This document shows positions 22,502 to 24,144 of a stretch of 24,144 nt of DNA, piece after piece (position 1 is the stretch's first letter; every line of letters begins with the position of its first letter). The notes under the pieces were generated by a model. That model worked only from the letters and a program-made list of their open reading frames with translations. It did no database searches and had not been told where the DNA came from. A program made the position numbers and the translations under genes. Source of the stretch: DATFRX01 sp035630615 (GTDB taxonomy: Bacteria; Actinomycetota; Actinomycetes; Propionibacteriales; Nocardioidaceae); assembly GCA_035630615.1 (NCBI GenBank), contig DASQKI010000087.1:1-24144 (forward strand). The letters run 5' to 3'.

Positions 22502-22545
22502 ACGGCTTTTGTCGAGCCCCCACCAGTCGTGGATCGACAAGCCGT
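22502..22545 (+). promoter_or_regulatory. Long hairpin in the cold-shock gene leader
   Basis: ACGGCTTTTGTCGA (22502-22515) pairs with TCGACAAGCCGT (22534-22545) over 12 bp with a two-base bulge. Inside, CCAC (22520-22523) pairs with GTGG (22529-22532) around a 5-nt loop. It ends 7 nt before the AGGAGGAG ribosome binding site at 22553-22560. It has no T-run, so it is not a typical terminator, and is better read as a structured 5' leader of the mRNA. Confidence 0.6.
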
Positions 22546-22563
22546 CAAGGCTAGGAGGAGTCC

Positions 22564-22767
22564 ATGACACAGGGAACTGTCAAGTGGTTCAACCCGATCA
22601 AGGGCATTGGTTTCCTCAGCGTCGACGGCGGTGAACACGACGTATTCGTCCGCTTCTCGGCAATCGAGACCGACGATGCTCGCAGTCTTGACGAAAATCG
22701 GCGCGTGGAATTCGACATCATCCAAGATGAGCGAACCAGGCAAGCCGCCCGTGTTCGATATATCTGA
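22564..22767 (+). CDS. Divergent cold-shock-domain protein
   Basis: This is a 67-residue single cold-shock domain, the standard length. It starts MTQGTVKWFNPIKGIGFLSV. RNP1 reads KGIGFLSV where KGFGFI is normal, so one of the stacking Phe residues is Ile. RNP2 reads VFVRFSAI where VFVHFSAI is normal, His replaced by Arg. The protein is also unusually acidic and Arg-rich toward the end (IIQDERTRQAARVRYI). CSPs are RNA chaperones; the changed binding surface suggests altered nucleic-acid preference. A strong AGGAGGAG ribosome binding site lies 4 nt upstream, behind a long hairpin. Apparently monocistronic. Confidence 0.92.
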   Translation: MTQGTVKWFNPIKGIGFLSVDGGEHDVFVRFSAIETDDARSLDENRRVEFDIIQDERTRQAARVRYI

Positions 22768-22919
22768 CCACGAGTCAAACTCGCGAACGAGCGGCGGCAG
22801 GACCGTTGCTACGTGACAACAAGGGCGGTGCCGGACCTCACGCAGGCAACGGTGTCGCCCTCGTCAGCCGTCGCCCGAACCGAGGATAGGCCGGGCTGTG
22901 CGACGATGACGCGGCGCTC

Positions 22920-23630
22920 CTACGGTTGGCTGAGATCGTCGCGACCTTCGACCACATCGCCCGCGAGATCTGCCAACCGGCGGTTGGACGACCGCGCTGC
23001 GCGGCGAAGTCGCTCGAAGGCGGTACCCATCTCGACACCATCGCGCTCGGCGAGCACCCCCTTGGCCTGTTCGATCACGATCCTGCTGTTGAGGGCGGTC
23101 TGCAGTTGGGTGGCCAACTCCTCGCGGCTGCGGGTGGCTCGCTCTTGCAGGATCGCGATGGTCGAGACATCGGCCAGTGCCTGAGCCACGCGCAGGTCGT
23201 CGTCTAGGACATCGGCGGGCTGGGCCCAGAAGAGATTGAGAGCACCGATTGTGTCGTCCTGCCACCGCAAGGGGAGGGCGTGCACCGTCTCGTAGCCAGC
23301 GGCCCCGGCTGCGGCGGCGAAATGCGGCCACCGGTGGCTTCCTGCGCTCAGTCGCTCGGCGCGCGTGGCCTGCCCCTCGAGGTAGCAGTCGAGGCACGGT
23401 CCTTCGTCGGTCTGCAGCTCGAACAACTCGAGCAACCGGACCTGCTCGTTGGACGACGCGGCGAGGCGGAGCCGTCCCCTTTGATCGCCGAGCACGATGC
23501 CAGCCGCGTCGACCTGGAGCAGTTCGACGCAGCGCTCAGTCAGCAGATGGAGCAGGTCGATCACGTCGTAGTCGTCGACAAGGGAATCCGCGAGCTCGAC
23601 GAACGTCTTGGCCAGGCGATCGGTGTCCAT
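22920..23630 (-). CDS. GAF-ANTAR regulatory protein
   Basis: This is a 236-residue actinobacterial regulator. The GAF domain spans about 15-160 (LLTERCVELLQVDAAGIVLGDQ, DEGPCLDCYLEG, YETVHALPLRWQDDTIGALNLF), and an ANTAR RNA-binding helical bundle spans about 175-230 (LQTALNSRIVIEQAKGVLAERDGVEMGTAF). ANTAR proteins bind two-hairpin RNA and prevent transcription termination; the GAF part senses an unknown ligand. ATG 23630 (MDTDRLAKTFVEL) is chosen by homology, since an upstream extension has no pattern. It is followed upstream, after 36 bp, by a second protein of the same type, indicating a tandem duplication or operon. Confidence 0.92.
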   Translation of the reverse strand: MDTDRLAKTFVELADSLVDDYDVIDLLHLLTERCVELLQVDAAGIVLGDQRGRLRLAASSNEQVRLLELFELQTDEGPCLDCYLEGQATRAERLSAGSHRWPHFAAAAGAAGYETVHALPLRWQDDTIGALNLFWAQPADVLDDDLRVAQALADVSTIAILQERATRSREELATQLQTALNSRIVIEQAKGVLAERDGVEMGTAFERLRRAARSSNRRLADLAGDVVEGRDDLSQP

Positions 23631-23666
23631 GTCACCTATTTTTCCAGGGGATGGGGTGCCGCGCAT

Positions 23667-24144
23667 TCAGCCGTCGAGCCGGGTCCGTCGGTTGACGATG
23701 TCGTGGGACAGTTCGGCGATGGACCGACCGTCGGCGTAGGCGGCGGCGCACAAGCGCGCGAAAGCGTCGAGAACGTCGAGTTGGAGCTGGACGGTGAGCA
23801 TGCCAGTGGCCTGATGGACCTCGGCACGGAACCTGCTGTCGTCCGCAATGATCCACACGAGGGCATCCGGCGACCCGATCTCGGGGGCGTCCAACAGCAC
23901 AATCGCTGCGGCGTCGGCCACCGCGACCGCGGCCGAGCGGTCCGTGGTCGGAAGGGCGCCCGGACTTCGGCGGTATAGCCCGAGTACGCCAAGCGATGTC
24001 GCGCCGACTTGGACCGGCCAGGCGTACGCCGCGCCAGCGCCCAGCCCAACAGCGGCGGGCGAGAACCATGGCCAGCGGATCGCACCCGAGTCCTTGAGAT
24101 CGTCCTCGAGTGCTGGCCCGGCGGTCCGTGCAACATCGACGCAT
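23667..24144 (-). CDS. Second GAF-ANTAR-type protein, 5' end outside window
   Basis: The frame is open to the window edge and ends at 23667, giving 158 visible residues. The N-terminal visible part is GAF-like (WPVQVGATSLGVLGLYRRSPGAL). The C-terminal part is an ANTAR-like bundle (EVHQATGMLTVQLQLDVLDAFARLCAAAYADGRSI, SHDIVNRRTRLDG). The ANTAR region differs from its neighbour: it carries the HQATGM form rather than EQAKGV, so the two are not recent copies. It probably shares a transcript with the downstream GAF-ANTAR gene. Confidence 0.82.
   Translation of the reverse strand, partial: CVDVARTAGPALEDDLKDSGAIRWPWFSPAAVGLGAGAAYAWPVQVGATSLGVLGLYRRSPGALPTTDRSAAVAVADAAAIVLLDAPEIGSPDALVWIIADDSRFRAEVHQATGMLTVQLQLDVLDAFARLCAAAYADGRSIAELSHDIVNRRTRLDG

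Noticed and set aside
22771..22783. Hairpin CGAGT-CAA-ACTCG after the cold-shock gene as a terminator
   Set aside because: The stem is only 5 bp and no T-run follows, so I do not call it a terminator.
3322..24144. CRISPR array
   Set aside because: The only regularly spaced short repeats are the 8-mer pairs beside the tRNA copies. They occur in twos rather than arrays, and no spacer structure or cas gene is present.

Overview
The window looks like a chromosomal accessory region of a high-GC actinobacterium. The evidence is strongly G/C-biased third codon positions, frequent GTG starts, 1-4 nt gene overlaps, and lineage-typical families such as GAF-ANTAR regulators, VC0807-type membrane proteins, MMPL transporters and NarL/DosR-type two-component systems. 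A Nocardioides-like organism is plausible, but that is inference from gene style only.

Layout: (i) 350-2778 holds a NarL/LuxR response regulator with a histidine kinase that has lost its sensory half (minus strand), then a VOC protein, a RibD-C/DHFR-like reductase and the first codons of a second reductase. (ii) 2860-3016, 4512-4741 and 13530-13758 are related ~150-230 bp modules. Each carries paired 8-bp repeats followed about 104 bp later by the 3' part of tRNA-Arg(ACG); a fourth, shorter tRNA tail is at 18692-18723. I read these as attachment-site scars of elements stacked one after another at one tRNA-Arg gene, whose intact copy should lie to the left of the window. (iii) Segment A-B (1.65 kb) carries a winged-helix/nucleotidyltransferase gene coupled to a HEPN gene, with a promoter and palindrome suggesting leaderless, self-regulated expression. 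(iv) Segment B-C (9 kb) is a reactive-sulfur and ion-stress island. It has a CstR-like repressor, DUF302, thioredoxin, rhodanese, persulfide-dioxygenase/rhodanese fusion, TauE exporter and MMPL transporter, with three copies of one operator in the divergent promoter region. It then has a MerR remnant coupled to a 20-residue cysteine-rich peptide, and two fluoride channels with a probable riboswitch. (v) Segment C-D begins with a decayed tyrosine integrase and carries a large membrane-anchored patatin-like lipase and a small membrane-anchored unknown. (vi) 18881-24144 holds a P-loop kinase-like gene, membrane proteins, a PhzF-like protein, a divergent cold-shock protein and two GAF-ANTAR proteins.

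How the parts work together: in the sulfur island, persulfide would release the CstR-like repressor from the three sites. Sulfur would then be handled by rhodanese and thioredoxin, oxidised to sulfite by the dioxygenase and exported by TauE (established for cst-type operons; inferred here). GGGAC(N)GGCCC-type palindromes resembling DosR boxes sit about 90-112 bp upstream of several minus-strand genes to the right of the islands, which raises a possible link to the response regulator at the left end.

Caution: four separate genes (DUF2892, rhodanese, MerR, patatin) each lack exactly one base. This may be base-calling error rather than biology, and it affects whether they should be called pseudogenes.
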